Positions 53,548 through 64,000 of a stretch of 64,000 bases of DNA are shown one piece after another (positions within the stretch are counted from its first letter, which is position 1; each line of letters starts with the position of its first letter). A model generated the notes under the pieces. That model was given only the letters and a program-made list of their open reading frames with translations, had not been told where the DNA came from and did no database searches. Origin of the DNA: Nonomuraea sp. SBT364 (GTDB taxonomy: Bacteria; Actinomycetota; Actinomycetes; Streptosporangiales; Streptosporangiaceae); the NCBI RefSeq assembly GCF_001083785.1, contig NZ_LAVL01000005.1, forward strand, positions 1-64,000, read 5' to 3'. A program made the translations under genes and the position numbers.

Positions 53548-53672
53548 CCCCGTCTCCTCACTCGGCTACCGCCGTAGACCCTACGGGGTGCCTCCGACAG
53601 TTTTCGCGCTCCGGCGACCGCGTCGGCTTAGTTGACGCCTCATATAATTTTTGATGAAGAAGGGGGGACGTC

Positions 53673-54182
53673 ATGCCGGTTCAGCGGCTCAACCACGCCG
53701 TCCTGTACGTCAGGGACGTCGAGCGCAGCGTCGCCTTCTACCGCGAGGCGCTCGGCTTCGAGGTCGTCATGGGCATGCCGGGCGCGGCGTTCCTGCAGGC
53801 GGCGGGGTCGACCAACGACCACGACCTGGGCCTGTTCCAGATCGGCCCGGCCGCCGGTCCGTCCCCCGCCGGGCGATCCGCCGTCGGCCTCTACCACCTG
53901 GCGTGGGAGGTCGACACGCTCGACGAGCTGGAGCGGATCTCCGGGAAGCTGAGCGAGCTCGGCGCCCTCGTCGGCGCCTCCGACCACGCCACCACCAAGG
54001 CCCTGTACGCCCGCGACCCGGACGGGCTGGAGTTCGAGGTCTCCTGGCTGGTGCCCGCCGCGTTCGTCGACGACGCCCTGCTCGCGGCCCGTGCCGGCAT
54101 CCGGCCGCTGGACCTGGCCGCCGAGCGTGAGAGGTACGGCGGGCAGACCCGGGGCGGGGTCGGGGTGTCGATCCCCGCCTAG
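53673..54182 (+). CDS. VOC-superfamily (glyoxalase/extradiol-like) protein
   Basis: A 169-residue protein with one VOC module pair. LNHAVLYVRDVERSVAFYREALGFEVV holds the first metal His; LYHLAWEVDTLDELERI holds the second; ALYARDPDGLEFEVSW holds the Glu. All ligands look intact. Function could be dioxygenase, isomerase or resistance protein. An AGGGGGGA site precedes the ATG. TATAAT at 53643-53648 in an unusually AT-rich patch is a likely -10 box. Confidence 0.85.
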   Translation: MPVQRLNHAVLYVRDVERSVAFYREALGFEVVMGMPGAAFLQAAGSTNDHDLGLFQIGPAAGPSPAGRSAVGLYHLAWEVDTLDELERISGKLSELGALVGASDHATTKALYARDPDGLEFEVSWLVPAAFVDDALLAARAGIRPLDLAAERERYGGQTRGGVGVSIPA

Positions 54183-54226
54183 CGGGTTACCGTGGTAGGA
54201 CCAGTTTCCCTCTCTTGGAGAACGTC

Positions 54227-54466
54227 ATGCCGAGAGATCCCGACCACGTGCTCGACGCCATCGACGGCGTCGTCGACGAGTGGGAGACGCTGAGCGCCGA
54301 CGCGATGCGCTGGGCGCCTCCCGAGAACAAGGGCGACGACCTCCTGCGCGAGGTCACCGACATCTTCGCGCCGCTGGCCGACGCCCTCACCCAGGCCTTC
54401 CGCCCGCTGGGCGACGCCGTCACCCGAGCTCTCGACAGCCTGGTCGACGAGGACGACGAGCGTTAA
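54227..54466 (+). CDS. Small acidic protein of unknown function
   Basis: A 79-residue acidic helical protein (DHVLDAIDGVVDEWETLSADAM, then REVTDIFAPLADALTQAFRPLGDAV). No family recognised. GGAGA before the ATG supports it. Its TAA stop shares the TTAA palindrome with the stop of the opposing peptidase gene. Confidence 0.6.
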   Translation: MPRDPDHVLDAIDGVVDEWETLSADAMRWAPPENKGDDLLREVTDIFAPLADALTQAFRPLGDAVTRALDSLVDEDDER

Positions 54467-55404
54467 CGGGCGAAGCGGTCGGTGGCGGCCACCAGGGGTT
54501 CGCCGAGGCCGCCGTTGGAGTGGCCGGTTCCTTCGACCACGACCAGCTCGCAGCCCGGCCACGCCCGTGACAGGTCCCACGCCGACTGGAGGGGCGTGCT
54601 GAGGTCGACCCGGCCGTGCACCAGGACGCCGGGGACGTGTCCCAGCCGCTCGACGCCGGTGATGAGCTCGTCGTCCGGCAGCCAGGCGGCGTGCCGCCAG
54701 TAGTGGGTCACCAGCCGGGCGAACCGCATCCGGAACCTGTCGTCCTCGTAGCGCGGGTCGGGCTCGTGGTCGGCGCTGACCCGTACGTGTGTGTCCTCCC
54801 AGCGGCACCAGTCGCGGGCCGCCCGGTCGCGCACGGCCGGGTCGGGGTCGGCGAGCAGGCGCGCGTAGGCGTCGGCGAGGTCGCCGTCGCGGTCCTTCTC
54901 CGGCACACCGTCGCGGAAGCGCTCCCACTCCTCGGGGAAGTAGCGCCGGACGCCCCGGGTGATCCAGTCCACCTCGTGCCGCCGCGTGGTGGCGATGCCC
55001 GACATGATCACCTCGGTGACGCGGTCCGGGTGCCGCACGGCGTACGCCAGGCCCAGGGTCGTGCCCCAGGAGCCGCCGAAGAGCTGCCACCGGTCGACGC
55101 CCAGGTGCTCGCGCAGCAGCTCCATGTCGGCCAGCAGGTGATCCGTCGTGTTGACGGACAGGTCGGTGTCCGGGTCGGCGGCGTCGGGCGTGCTTCGCCC
55201 GCATCCCCGCTGGTCGAACAGGATCAACCGGTACGCCTCCGGGTCGAAGAACCTGCGCCAGCCCGGCCCGGCCCCGGACCCCGGGCCGCCGTGCACCACG
55301 ACGGCGGGCTTGCCGGCCGGGTTGCCGCTCACCTCCCAGTGGACCAGGTTGCCGTCGCCGACGGCGAGCATGCCCTGGTCGTACGGCTTGCTTCGCGGGT
55401 ACAT
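54463..55404 (-). CDS. pip: Proline iminopeptidase
   Basis: A 313-residue alpha/beta-hydrolase, S33 family, that removes N-terminal proline from peptides. HGGPGSGAGPG gives the oxyanion hole, FDQRGCGRS is the family signature, GGSWGTTLGLAYA holds the nucleophile Ser, VHGRVDLSTP holds the Asp and GTGHS the His. No signal peptide, so cytoplasmic. GGGAGGAG precedes the ATG. A palindrome between it and the divergent MarR gene suggests control by that regulator. Confidence 0.92.
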   Translation of the reverse strand: MYPRSKPYDQGMLAVGDGNLVHWEVSGNPAGKPAVVVHGGPGSGAGPGWRRFFDPEAYRLILFDQRGCGRSTPDAADPDTDLSVNTTDHLLADMELLREHLGVDRWQLFGGSWGTTLGLAYAVRHPDRVTEVIMSGIATTRRHEVDWITRGVRRYFPEEWERFRDGVPEKDRDGDLADAYARLLADPDPAVRDRAARDWCRWEDTHVRVSADHEPDPRYEDDRFRMRFARLVTHYWRHAAWLPDDELITGVERLGHVPGVLVHGRVDLSTPLQSAWDLSRAWPGCELVVVEGTGHSNGGLGEPLVAATDRFAR

Positions 55405-55426
55405 GGTCGCGCTCCTCCCGAAGATC

Positions 55427-55440
55427 TAACAGCGCTGTTA
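55427..55440. promoter_or_regulatory. MarR operator palindrome
   Basis: TAACAGCGCTGTTA is a perfect 14-bp palindrome that overlaps TATATT (55439-55444), the likely -10 box of the MarR gene, and lies 23 bases from the peptidase start. It suits autorepression and control of both divergent genes. Confidence 0.65.
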
Positions 55441-55450
55441 TATTAGCCCC

Positions 55451-55915
55451 ATGACCGCCACCCTCGGCACGCTGTTGCGCCACCTTCACGACCTGATGGA
55501 CTCCGCGATCGCCGACACCTACGCCGACCAGGGCCTGGAGGGATACCGGCCGCGCTTCTCCCCCATCGTGCGCGCCCTGACGGCCGGCGGTCCGATGGCC
55601 ATCCGCGACCTCGCCGACGCCACCGGCGTCACCCATTCGGCCGCCAGCCAGACCGTCGAGCAGATGCGCCGCGCCGGCTGGGTCACCCTGACCAAGGGCG
55701 CCGACGCCCGCCGCCGCATCGTCCACCTGACCGACCGGACCCGGCAGGCGCTGCCGCTCATCGAGGCCGAATGGGCCGCCACCGAGCGCGCGGTGCGCGT
55801 CCTGGACGCCGAGCTGCCGATGCCGCTCGCGGACGTCCTGCAGGCCGCCGTCGACGCGCTCCGGCGTCGCCCCTTCCACGAGCGGCTGTCGTCAGAGGCG
55901 GGTAAAACCGGCTGA
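55451..55915 (+). CDS. MarR-family transcriptional regulator
   Basis: A 154-residue winged-helix regulator. The recognition region is MAIRDLADATGVTHSAASQTVEQMRRAGWV, with the wing KGADARRRIVHLT. The ATG is six bases after TATATT, so a leaderless mRNA is likely. It is divergent from the proline iminopeptidase gene. Confidence 0.9.
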   Translation: MTATLGTLLRHLHDLMDSAIADTYADQGLEGYRPRFSPIVRALTAGGPMAIRDLADATGVTHSAASQTVEQMRRAGWVTLTKGADARRRIVHLTDRTRQALPLIEAEWAATERAVRVLDAELPMPLADVLQAAVDALRRRPFHERLSSEAGKTG

Positions 55916-55946
55916 TCTTGTCGGTGCCGCCTGCGATAGTGAGCGG

Positions 55947-56141
55947 GTGGTTCACACCTTCTCCCTCCTGCCCTGCCATGTCCGGGAGCTGCCGGCCGGG
56001 GCGATCGAGCTGATGCCGATCGTGCTCCCCATGACCCTCACCAGCGTCCAGCGTCGCGAGCTGGCCGCGATCCTGCTCCATGGCCTCGACGATGGCCTCG
56101 ACGATCCCGCCCCCGCCGAGCCGGAGCTCTGCGCCGTCTGA
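55947..56141 (+). CDS. Possible small protein
   Basis: A 64-residue frame from a GTG (HTFSLLPCHVRELPAGAIELMP, acidic Asp/Pro-rich end). No family recognised and no clear ribosome site. A duplicated 12-base stretch (ggcctcgacgat) encodes LDDG repeats. It may be a real small gene or non-coding. Confidence 0.35.
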   Translation: MVHTFSLLPCHVRELPAGAIELMPIVLPMTLTSVQRRELAAILLHGLDDGLDDPAPAEPELCAV

Positions 56142-56145
56142 CCGG

Positions 56146-56637
56146 TCAGGCGCCGATCCGCGCCAGCGCGTCGTCCATGGCGCACAGCTCCCGATAGCGG
56201 CCCCCGTGGAAGACCAGCGGATCGCCCTCCCGCCACTCGAAGTGCTCGACCTCCCCCACCATCACCAGGTGATCGCCCGCCTCCTGCGCGCTCACCGTGC
56301 GGCATGCGAAGAACGCCAGGGCGCCGGCCAGCGCCGGCAGGCCCGTGGGCGTCAGCCGGGTCGCCACACCGTCGAACTTGTCCGGCGCCGGCCTGCTGAA
56401 CCGCCGCGACAGGTCCTCCTGCCCGGCGGCCAGCACGTTCACCCCGAACGTCCCGGCCCGCAGGAACGCCGGCGCGCTCGGCGCCCGGCTCGACAGGCAC
56501 CACAGCACCAGGGCCGGGTCGAGGGAGACCGAGGCGAAGGAGTTCACCGTGATCCCGGCCCGCTCCCCGGGCAGGGCGGTCGTCACCACGGCCACCCCGG
56601 TGGCGTAGCGGCCGAGCGCGTCGCGCAGCGCCCTCAT
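56146..56637 (-). CDS. Flavin reductase, StyB-like partner
   Basis: A 163-residue flavin reductase domain protein: LGRYATGVAVVTTALPGERAGITVNSFASVSLDPALVLWCL and a C-terminal VGEVEHFEWREGDPLVFHGGRY. It should reduce FAD with NAD(P)H and pass it to the monooxygenase encoded just upstream. Its ATG overlaps the monooxygenase stop (ATGA), so expression is coupled. Confidence 0.87.
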   Translation of the reverse strand: MRALRDALGRYATGVAVVTTALPGERAGITVNSFASVSLDPALVLWCLSSRAPSAPAFLRAGTFGVNVLAAGQEDLSRRFSRPAPDKFDGVATRLTPTGLPALAGALAFFACRTVSAQEAGDHLVMVGEVEHFEWREGDPLVFHGGRYRELCAMDDALARIGA

Positions 56638-57854
56638 GACGACACCTCGGCCAGATACCGCCGCGCGCCGTCCGGGTCCATGAACCAGCCGGCGAGGTCC
56701 GACGGGTCGTCGAAGCCGTTGACGAAACGCGAGGCCACCTCGGGCAGCGAACCGGCGGCGCCCAGGATCTCCAGCACGTGGGGCGGAGGCGGGCCCAGGA
56801 GCGCGTTGGTCCAGTCGGTGACGTGCCGCGCCTGCTCCCAGAAGCGGTCGAAGGTGCGCTCCATCCAGACCTGGTCGAACGGCCGGTCGCCGTGCTCCAG
56901 GATCGCGTCGAGGTAGGCGGCGGCGCACCGGGCGGCGTTGCCGGCGCCCTGGCCGGTGATGGGGTCGTTGAGCACCACCACGTCGGCGACGCCGAGCACC
57001 GGGGCGCCGGTGGGCAGCACGGCGACCGGCCGCCGCACGGTCGGCGCGAACCGGCCGGTCAGGGTGCCGCGCGCGTCGGTCAGCTCGACGCCGCCGCACC
57101 GGGCCGCCTCCCAGGGCAGGAACTTCTCCAGGATCGAACGGCTCCTGGCCAGGTGCTCGGCGGGGGTGCGCACGTCGTCCCAGCAGTCCATGGGGCCACC
57201 GGGGACGCCCTCGAACACCATGATCTCGCACGGGCCGGAGGCGGCGAGCGCGGGGAAGACGAAGTACTCGCCTACGCCCGGGATCAGGTTGAAGCAGACC
57301 GCGGAGTGCTCCGGCCGAGGTTCGAGGCCGTTGACGTAGGTGACCGCGAGGGCTCGCTGCGGCGCGTCGTACGGTGACCTGGACGCGTCCCGCTCGAACA
57401 GCGAGGCGATCTTCCCCTTGCCCGCGGCCACCAGGACCAGGTCGTACGAGGCGGCGTAGGTCTCCAGGTCGGCGGGGGTCACGTCGTGGATCTCGACCCT
57501 GCCGCCGAGCTCCTCGACCTCGGCCAGCCAGGCGGGCATCTTGACCCGCTGGTCGACGGAGCGGGCGGGCTCGTGCAGCCGGGCGGCCCAGCCGATCGCC
57601 TTGCCGCCGTCCGGGCCCGGCACGGCGAACTGGATGCCGTCGATGGGCGGGCAGTGCGGCCAGTGGTCCAGGCCGAGCGCGCGCTCGTGTCCCAGCGTGG
57701 TGCCGAACATGGCCTGGCCCGACATGACCCGGCCATCGCGGATGTCGTCCGGGGTCCGGTTGGACACCACGGTGACGTCGTAACCGTTCTTGAGCAGCCC
57801 GAGCGCCAGGTGCAGTCCCGACTGCCCGGCGCCGACGATCAGAATCTTTCGCAT
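56634..57854 (-). CDS. Styrene monooxygenase-like FAD-dependent oxygenase
   Basis: A 406-residue single-component oxygenase of the StyA/indole-monooxygenase type. The N-terminal FAD fold is ILIVGAGQSGLHLALGLL; RDGRVMSGQAMFGTTLGHER and the NDPITGQGAGNAARCAAAY C-terminal FAD segment follow the family. Such enzymes epoxidise styrene or indole using FADH2 from a separate reductase. The natural substrate is unknown. TACCGT (57861-57866, minus strand) lies six bases before the ATG with no Shine-Dalgarno, so it is probably leaderless. Length is near the 415 of known StyA. Confidence 0.87.
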   Translation of the reverse strand: MRKILIVGAGQSGLHLALGLLKNGYDVTVVSNRTPDDIRDGRVMSGQAMFGTTLGHERALGLDHWPHCPPIDGIQFAVPGPDGGKAIGWAARLHEPARSVDQRVKMPAWLAEVEELGGRVEIHDVTPADLETYAASYDLVLVAAGKGKIASLFERDASRSPYDAPQRALAVTYVNGLEPRPEHSAVCFNLIPGVGEYFVFPALAASGPCEIMVFEGVPGGPMDCWDDVRTPAEHLARSRSILEKFLPWEAARCGGVELTDARGTLTGRFAPTVRRPVAVLPTGAPVLGVADVVVLNDPITGQGAGNAARCAAAYLDAILEHGDRPFDQVWMERTFDRFWEQARHVTDWTNALLGPPPPHVLEILGAAGSLPEVASRFVNGFDDPSDLAGWFMDPDGARRYLAEVSS

Positions 57855-57890
57855 GCCAGAACGGTAATTTTCCGGCCCCCGCCCGAGCCA

Positions 57891-57925
57891 TCCGCTGAGC
57901 GCGGATCCCGTCCGCTGGACGCGGA
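57891..57925. promoter_or_regulatory. Two tandem operator-like repeats before the monooxygenase gene
   Basis: TCCGCTGAGCGCGGA (57891-57905) and TCCGCTGGACGCGGA (57911-57925) are near-identical 15-mers, each a dyad TCCGC-N5-GCGGA, with centres 20 bases apart. If transcription starts at 57854 they centre at about -44 and -64, which suits binding by the AraC-type activator encoded next door. Confidence 0.7.
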
Positions 57926-57927
57926 GT

Positions 57928-58896
57928 TCAGCTCAGCCGCAGCGTCACCGAGGGGGCGCGGCCGTACCTGTCGCGGTAGGCGGCGGCGAAACGGCCCTGG
58001 TGGAGGAAGCCCCAGCGGGCGGCCACCGTGGTCACCGTGCACCGGGCCGGGTCGCCCGCCAGCAGCTCGGCGTGCACCCGGGCCAGCCGCACGTCCCGCA
58101 GGTGCGCCATCGGGGTGAGCCCCAGGTGGGCGCGGAAGCCTTCCTGGAGGGAGCGGACGCTCACGGCCACGGCCCGCGCCACGTCGCCGGTGGTGATCGG
58201 CAGATGGGCGTGCTCGTCCATGAACGCCATCGCCCGCCGCACCACCTTGGGCACCGCGGCCGGCCGGGGCGTGGTCAGCCTGGCCAGGTAGTTGGACGGT
58301 TGCGTGGTGATGAGGCTGAACAGCAGGGCGTTCTCCAGATGGGCGGCCGCCAGCGGCTGCGCGCCGCCGGACTCGGCGGCGCTCACCAGCAGCCCGGCCA
58401 TCGCCCGCCAGCCCTGCCCCCAGCCGCCGGTCAGATCCACGCCGAGGTCGAACACCACCGGCTGGTCGAGCGGCTCGCCGAGCAACTGCCCCACCGCGTC
58501 CTCCACGGCGGTCCTGTCGAACTTGACGATCAGCTGCGGGCAGTGCGCGCCCCAGCGCATGTCGAGCCGCTCGGTCGGCGACGGCAGCGACGCCAGCCCC
58601 GGCGTGGAGACGATCTCCTGGCCGCCGCACCGGATCAGGCTCCGCCCTGCGAGCGGGATCTGCACCAGGTAGAACGACTCCAGCTCGCCCGGCTCGATGC
58701 GCACCTCGGCGCCGTAGTCCAGATAGCTGACCCGTACGGAGCCGAGCTGCGCCGAGTTGAACCGCGCCGCCAGCAGCCCGGCGTCACCGGTCACGTCCAG
58801 CCGGTGCGGGCAGAACACCCGTCCGACCTGCTCCCGCACCTCGTCGAGATCCGTGCTGGCGAACAGCGGGCTGTTGCCGAGCGGAACACTGTCCAT
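57928..58896 (-). CDS. AraC-family activator of the monooxygenase operon
   Basis: A 322-residue regulator with an AraC_binding_2-like N-terminal domain (about 30-190, YLVQIPLAGRSLIRCGGQEIV) and a C-terminal pair of helix-turn-helix motifs (ITTGDVARAVAVSVRSLQEGFR and VTTVAARWGFLHQGRFAAAYRDRYG). Such regulators control aromatic-compound oxygenases. It lies on the same strand just upstream of the monooxygenase, separated by 73 bases holding the tandem repeats. Confidence 0.88.
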   Translation of the reverse strand: MDSVPLGNSPLFASTDLDEVREQVGRVFCPHRLDVTGDAGLLAARFNSAQLGSVRVSYLDYGAEVRIEPGELESFYLVQIPLAGRSLIRCGGQEIVSTPGLASLPSPTERLDMRWGAHCPQLIVKFDRTAVEDAVGQLLGEPLDQPVVFDLGVDLTGGWGQGWRAMAGLLVSAAESGGAQPLAAAHLENALLFSLITTQPSNYLARLTTPRPAAVPKVVRRAMAFMDEHAHLPITTGDVARAVAVSVRSLQEGFRAHLGLTPMAHLRDVRLARVHAELLAGDPARCTVTTVAARWGFLHQGRFAAAYRDRYGRAPSVTLRLS

Positions 58897-58900
58897 ACCC

Positions 58901-58916
58901 GATCATCGGCATGATC
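58901..58916. promoter_or_regulatory. Inverted repeat before the AraC gene
   Basis: GATCAT-CGGC-ATGATC is a perfect dyad four bases upstream of the AraC start codon. It may hide or expose the start region as a hairpin, or bind a regulator. Confidence 0.4.
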
Positions 58917-59012
58917 AGGAGCATCGTTCCACGGAAAAGTGCACAGATCAGAAAAGGCCCACAGCAATTGTCATGCCATAAAACCGCAGCTTAATAACCT
59001 CAATAGCCGGGC

Positions 59013-60029
59013 ATGGCGTATTTCTCATTGCGCGAGCACGACACTTCGCGATATCCATCAGCCGTGATCCCGGTCAAAGTGTTCCGCGCCGCCGCCTTCG
59101 TCCTGGAGAAGACGTCCCGCATGCGGGTGGGCAGGGCGTGGCACGACCCCGCGCTGGAGGCGGCGCTGCGCCGCGTCCGGGTCGGGCGTCTGGAGCACGG
59201 CCTGGACCTCGTCAGGCAGGCCCGCCACGACCACGAACTGCGCGCCCTGCGCGTCACCGAGCTGGCGACGGCGGCCGAGGCGCATCTCGACGCGCTGGAG
59301 CGGCTGGCCGGCGACGACCCCGACGCGCTGCTGTGGCTGGGCGCGACCCGGGTGCAGCACGCCTGGGAGCTGCGCGACGACGCCACCGGCCGCTTCCACG
59401 AGCTGCTGGACACCGCCGCCGAACCGCTGCGCCGGGCCGCCGGGGCGCTCCCCGACGACCCGGTGCCCTGGGACGCCCTCCAGTGGCACGCCATGGGCCT
59501 GGGCCTGGACCGGGACGAACTGGACCGCCTCTGGGCCGAGGTGACCGCCCGCGCGCCCCGCCTGTTCGCCGGTCACTACACCCGGACCCAGGCCCTGTGC
59601 GGCAAGTGGCACGGCTCGGACGAGGAGGTGCTGGCCTTCGCCCGCACCGCCGCGGCCACCGCGAGCCCCGGCGACCTCGTCACGGCGATGCTGCCGCTGG
59701 CCCACTTCGAGGTCGCCTGGAGCGAGATCGCCGCCTCCGGCCGGGACGCCCAGGAGGTGCTCGAGGCGCACTTCCGCGACCCGTACGTGGCCGAGGAGCT
59801 GATCGACGCGGTGAACACCTGGCACGCCAGGCCGCGTCCGCACCCCCGGTCCGTGGAGGCGATGCACCTGTTCGGCGCCGCCTTCTACTACGGCGGGCAC
59901 CACACGCGCGCCCAGAGCCTGCTCATGAACGCGGGCCGCCGCGTCCCCGAGATCCTGCCCTGGTCCGCCGGCTCCCTCACACCCGCCCGCCGCTACGCCC
60001 GCGCGCGCCGGGAACTCGGCCTCGATTGA
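59013..60029 (+). CDS. Helical-repeat (TPR-like) protein of unknown function
   Basis: A 338-residue protein made almost wholly of amphipathic helices in an Arg/Asp/Glu-rich pattern (LEHGLDLVRQARHDHELRALRV, FYYGGHHTRAQSLLMNAGRRVPEILPW). No signal peptide. It resembles TPR/SEL1-like actinobacterial proteins, but I cannot name the family. The ATG at 59013 has no clear ribosome site; a GTG at 59064 is an alternative. The 116 bases before it are AT-rich. Confidence 0.65.
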   Translation: MAYFSLREHDTSRYPSAVIPVKVFRAAAFVLEKTSRMRVGRAWHDPALEAALRRVRVGRLEHGLDLVRQARHDHELRALRVTELATAAEAHLDALERLAGDDPDALLWLGATRVQHAWELRDDATGRFHELLDTAAEPLRRAAGALPDDPVPWDALQWHAMGLGLDRDELDRLWAEVTARAPRLFAGHYTRTQALCGKWHGSDEEVLAFARTAAATASPGDLVTAMLPLAHFEVAWSEIAASGRDAQEVLEAHFRDPYVAEELIDAVNTWHARPRPHPRSVEAMHLFGAAFYYGGHHTRAQSLLMNAGRRVPEILPWSAGSLTPARRYARARRELGLD

Positions 60030-60060
60030 CGGATAACGGCCACCACTAATTCGGCCGATC

Positions 60061-60090
60061 TTGCGCCGCCTTTCTTTGCCGGGTTACGTT
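60061..60090 (+). promoter_or_regulatory. Probable thiC promoter
   Basis: TTGCGC (60061-60066) and TACGTT (60085-60090) are 18 bases apart. The expected start near 60097 is just before the riboswitch. Confidence 0.4.
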
Positions 60091-60099
60091 GACCGGGTC

Positions 60100-62707
<2,608 letters not shown>

Positions 62708-62847
62708 CGCACTCCTCGCTTCCCTAGCCCTCCCCCGGTACATCCCACATAACGGGCATCCGAAATCCCGGAGGTAGTGCTGGCCCCACCCCCGGTTCGG
62801 CGGCGTACGGCATGGGGCGCGTCCCGGCGGATCCGTACGTTCGTCGT

Positions 62848-63588
62848 ATGACCCTCACCACCACCACTGCCGCCGCGGTCTCGTTGCGCGGAGTCAGCCG
62901 CACCTACGGCGCCGGGCCCGCCGCCGTGCGCGCCGTCGACGGCGTCGACCTGGCCTTCGCGCCCGGCACCTGGACGGCCGTGATGGGCCCCTCGGGCTCG
63001 GGCAAGTCCACCCTGCTGAACTGCGCCGCCGGCCTGGAACAGGTGGACTCCGGGCAGGTGCTCCTCGGCGACGTCGACCTGGCCCGCGCGAGCGAGGCCG
63101 AGCTGACGGCGCTGCGCAGGACCCGCATCGGCATGGTCTTCCAGAGCTTCAACCTGATCGGCTCGCTCACCGCCGAGCAGAACGTCGCGCTGCCGCTGAA
63201 ACTCGCGGGCCGCCGCCCGCCCCGCGCTGACGTGCTCGGCGTGCTGGCCGCCGTCGGCCTGGGCGACCGCGCCCGGCACCGGCCGCGCGAGCTGTCCGGC
63301 GGCCAGCAGCAGCGCGTCGCCATCGCCCGCGCCATGGTCACCAGGCCCGACGTGCTCTTCGCCGACGAGCCCACCGGCGCGCTCGACTCCACCGCCGCCC
63401 GCACCGTCCTGGACCTGATGCGTTCCATGGCCGACCAGGGCCAGACCATCGTCATGGTCACGCACGACCCGGCCGCCGCGGCCCGCGCGGACGCCGTGGT
63501 GTTCCTGCGCGACGGCCGCGTCGCCGACCGCCTCACCGGGCCCGACGCCCGCACGGTCGCCGACCGTCTCGTGGAACTGGAGCACTGA
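62848..63588 (+). CDS. ABC transporter ATPase, MacB/LolD type
   Basis: A 246-residue ABC ATPase: Walker A GPSGSGKSTLL, signature LSGGQQQR, Walker B VLFADEPTG and the switch His (VTHD). This type pairs with FtsX-like permeases for export of peptides or drugs, or for cell-envelope sensing. TACGTT (62836-62841) six bases before the ATG suggests a leaderless transcript and selects this start over one at 62812. Confidence 0.92.
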   Translation: MTLTTTTAAAVSLRGVSRTYGAGPAAVRAVDGVDLAFAPGTWTAVMGPSGSGKSTLLNCAAGLEQVDSGQVLLGDVDLARASEAELTALRRTRIGMVFQSFNLIGSLTAEQNVALPLKLAGRRPPRADVLGVLAAVGLGDRARHRPRELSGGQQQRVAIARAMVTRPDVLFADEPTGALDSTAARTVLDLMRSMADQGQTIVMVTHDPAAAARADAVVFLRDGRVADRLTGPDARTVADRLVELEH

Positions 63589-63589
63589 C

Positions 63590-64000
63590 ATGCTGCGGAT
63601 GAGCTGGGCCGGGTTCCTGGAGCGCTGGACGCTGTTCGTCGGGGCCGCGCTGGCGGTCTGCCTCGGCGTCGCGCTGGTCCAGTCCTCGCTGCTGCTCCTG
63701 ATCTCGGCCGCGACCCTCGACCCGCCGGCCGGACTGGGCGCCGGTGACCGGATGCGGTTCGCGATGCACGCCGAGGCGTCGATCGCGGTCATCGCCCTGG
63801 TGCTGGCGTTCTCGGTGCTGCTGGCGGTGTTCGTCATCAGCTCGACGTTCGCGTTCACCGTCGCCCAGCGCCGCCGCGACCTGGCCCTGCTGCGCCTGGT
63901 GGGCGGCAGCCCCGGGCACGTCCGCCGGCTGCTGCTCGGCGAGGCGGTCCTGCTCGGCGCGATCGGCGTGATCACCGGGGTCCCGGCCGGGCTGGCGGTG
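63590..64000 (+). CDS. FtsX-like ABC permease (3' end outside window)
   Basis: The first 137 residues of a permease that begins one base after the ATPase stop. A first transmembrane segment (about 11-40), a short loop, then a second (about 58-85) followed by the FtsX cytoplasmic segment AQRRRDLALLRLVGGSPGHVRRLLLGEA and the start of a third. It is cut by the window edge. Confidence 0.87.
   Translation, partial: MLRMSWAGFLERWTLFVGAALAVCLGVALVQSSLLLLISAATLDPPAGLGAGDRMRFAMHAEASIAVIALVLAFSVLLAVFVISSTFAFTVAQRRRDLALLRLVGGSPGHVRRLLLGEAVLLGAIGVITGVPAGLAV

Overview
The window is about 70 percent G+C with very few intergenic gaps, many 1-4 base start/stop overlaps and many GTG starts. This is chromosomal DNA of a filamentous actinomycete. 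The conservon gene sets, the aldolase-DUF3151-purA neighbourhood and a sigma factor carrying its own zinc-finger/transmembrane tail suggest Streptosporangiales (Nonomuraea-like). The genus is an inference from gene content. No rRNA, tRNA, insertion sequence, prophage or CRISPR array was seen.

Layout. 1-12.2 kb is mainly core metabolism: a truncated ECF sigma factor, pyrE, fba, DUF3151, purA, two acetyltransferases, a glycerophosphodiesterase, corA, purD-purC and a MurA-family enzyme. 12.4-18.7 kb holds a regulator with a GGDEF-like core, a rhodanese, an EamA exporter, a GSA-aminomutase-like enzyme and an FAH hydrolase with an AraC regulator. 18.7-29.0 kb is a catabolic island. Six overlapping minus-strand genes (solute-binding lipoprotein, Gfo/Idh oxidoreductase, heparinase II/III-like lyase, two amidohydrolase-fold proteins, regulator) face two sugar permeases and a Tat-exported protein across one shared promoter region. 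No ATPase is encoded there. I read it as uptake and breakdown of a uronic-acid-containing glycan.

29.0-40.1 kb holds an aromatic/histidinol-phosphate aminotransferase, an NrtR-like regulator and a surface-polysaccharide locus: UDP-GlcNAc 2-epimerase, UDP-sugar dehydrogenase, three glycosyltransferases and a DUF4434-like exported protein. Together they suggest a UDP-ManNAcA-type precursor. 40.1-44.4 kb has a frameshifted RidA gene, a TetR regulator with a clear operator, secreted proteins and a Tat-signal flavoprotein. 44.5-50.6 kb has a complete conservon (cvnABCD) meeting, tail to tail and with shared stop-codon bases, a partial conservon that has only the kinase and DUF742 genes.

50.6-64.0 kb is a mosaic of small regulated units: DUF998, TetR/saccharopine-dehydrogenase-like, VOC, proline iminopeptidase/MarR, and a styrene-monooxygenase-like flavin pair with an AraC regulator and two tandem operator-like repeats. 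It ends with a TPP riboswitch-thiC unit, a zinc alcohol dehydrogenase and the start of a MacB/FtsX-type ABC transporter cut by the window edge. Many genes have a TANNNT -10 box 6-8 bases before the start codon and no Shine-Dalgarno sequence, so leaderless transcripts look common.
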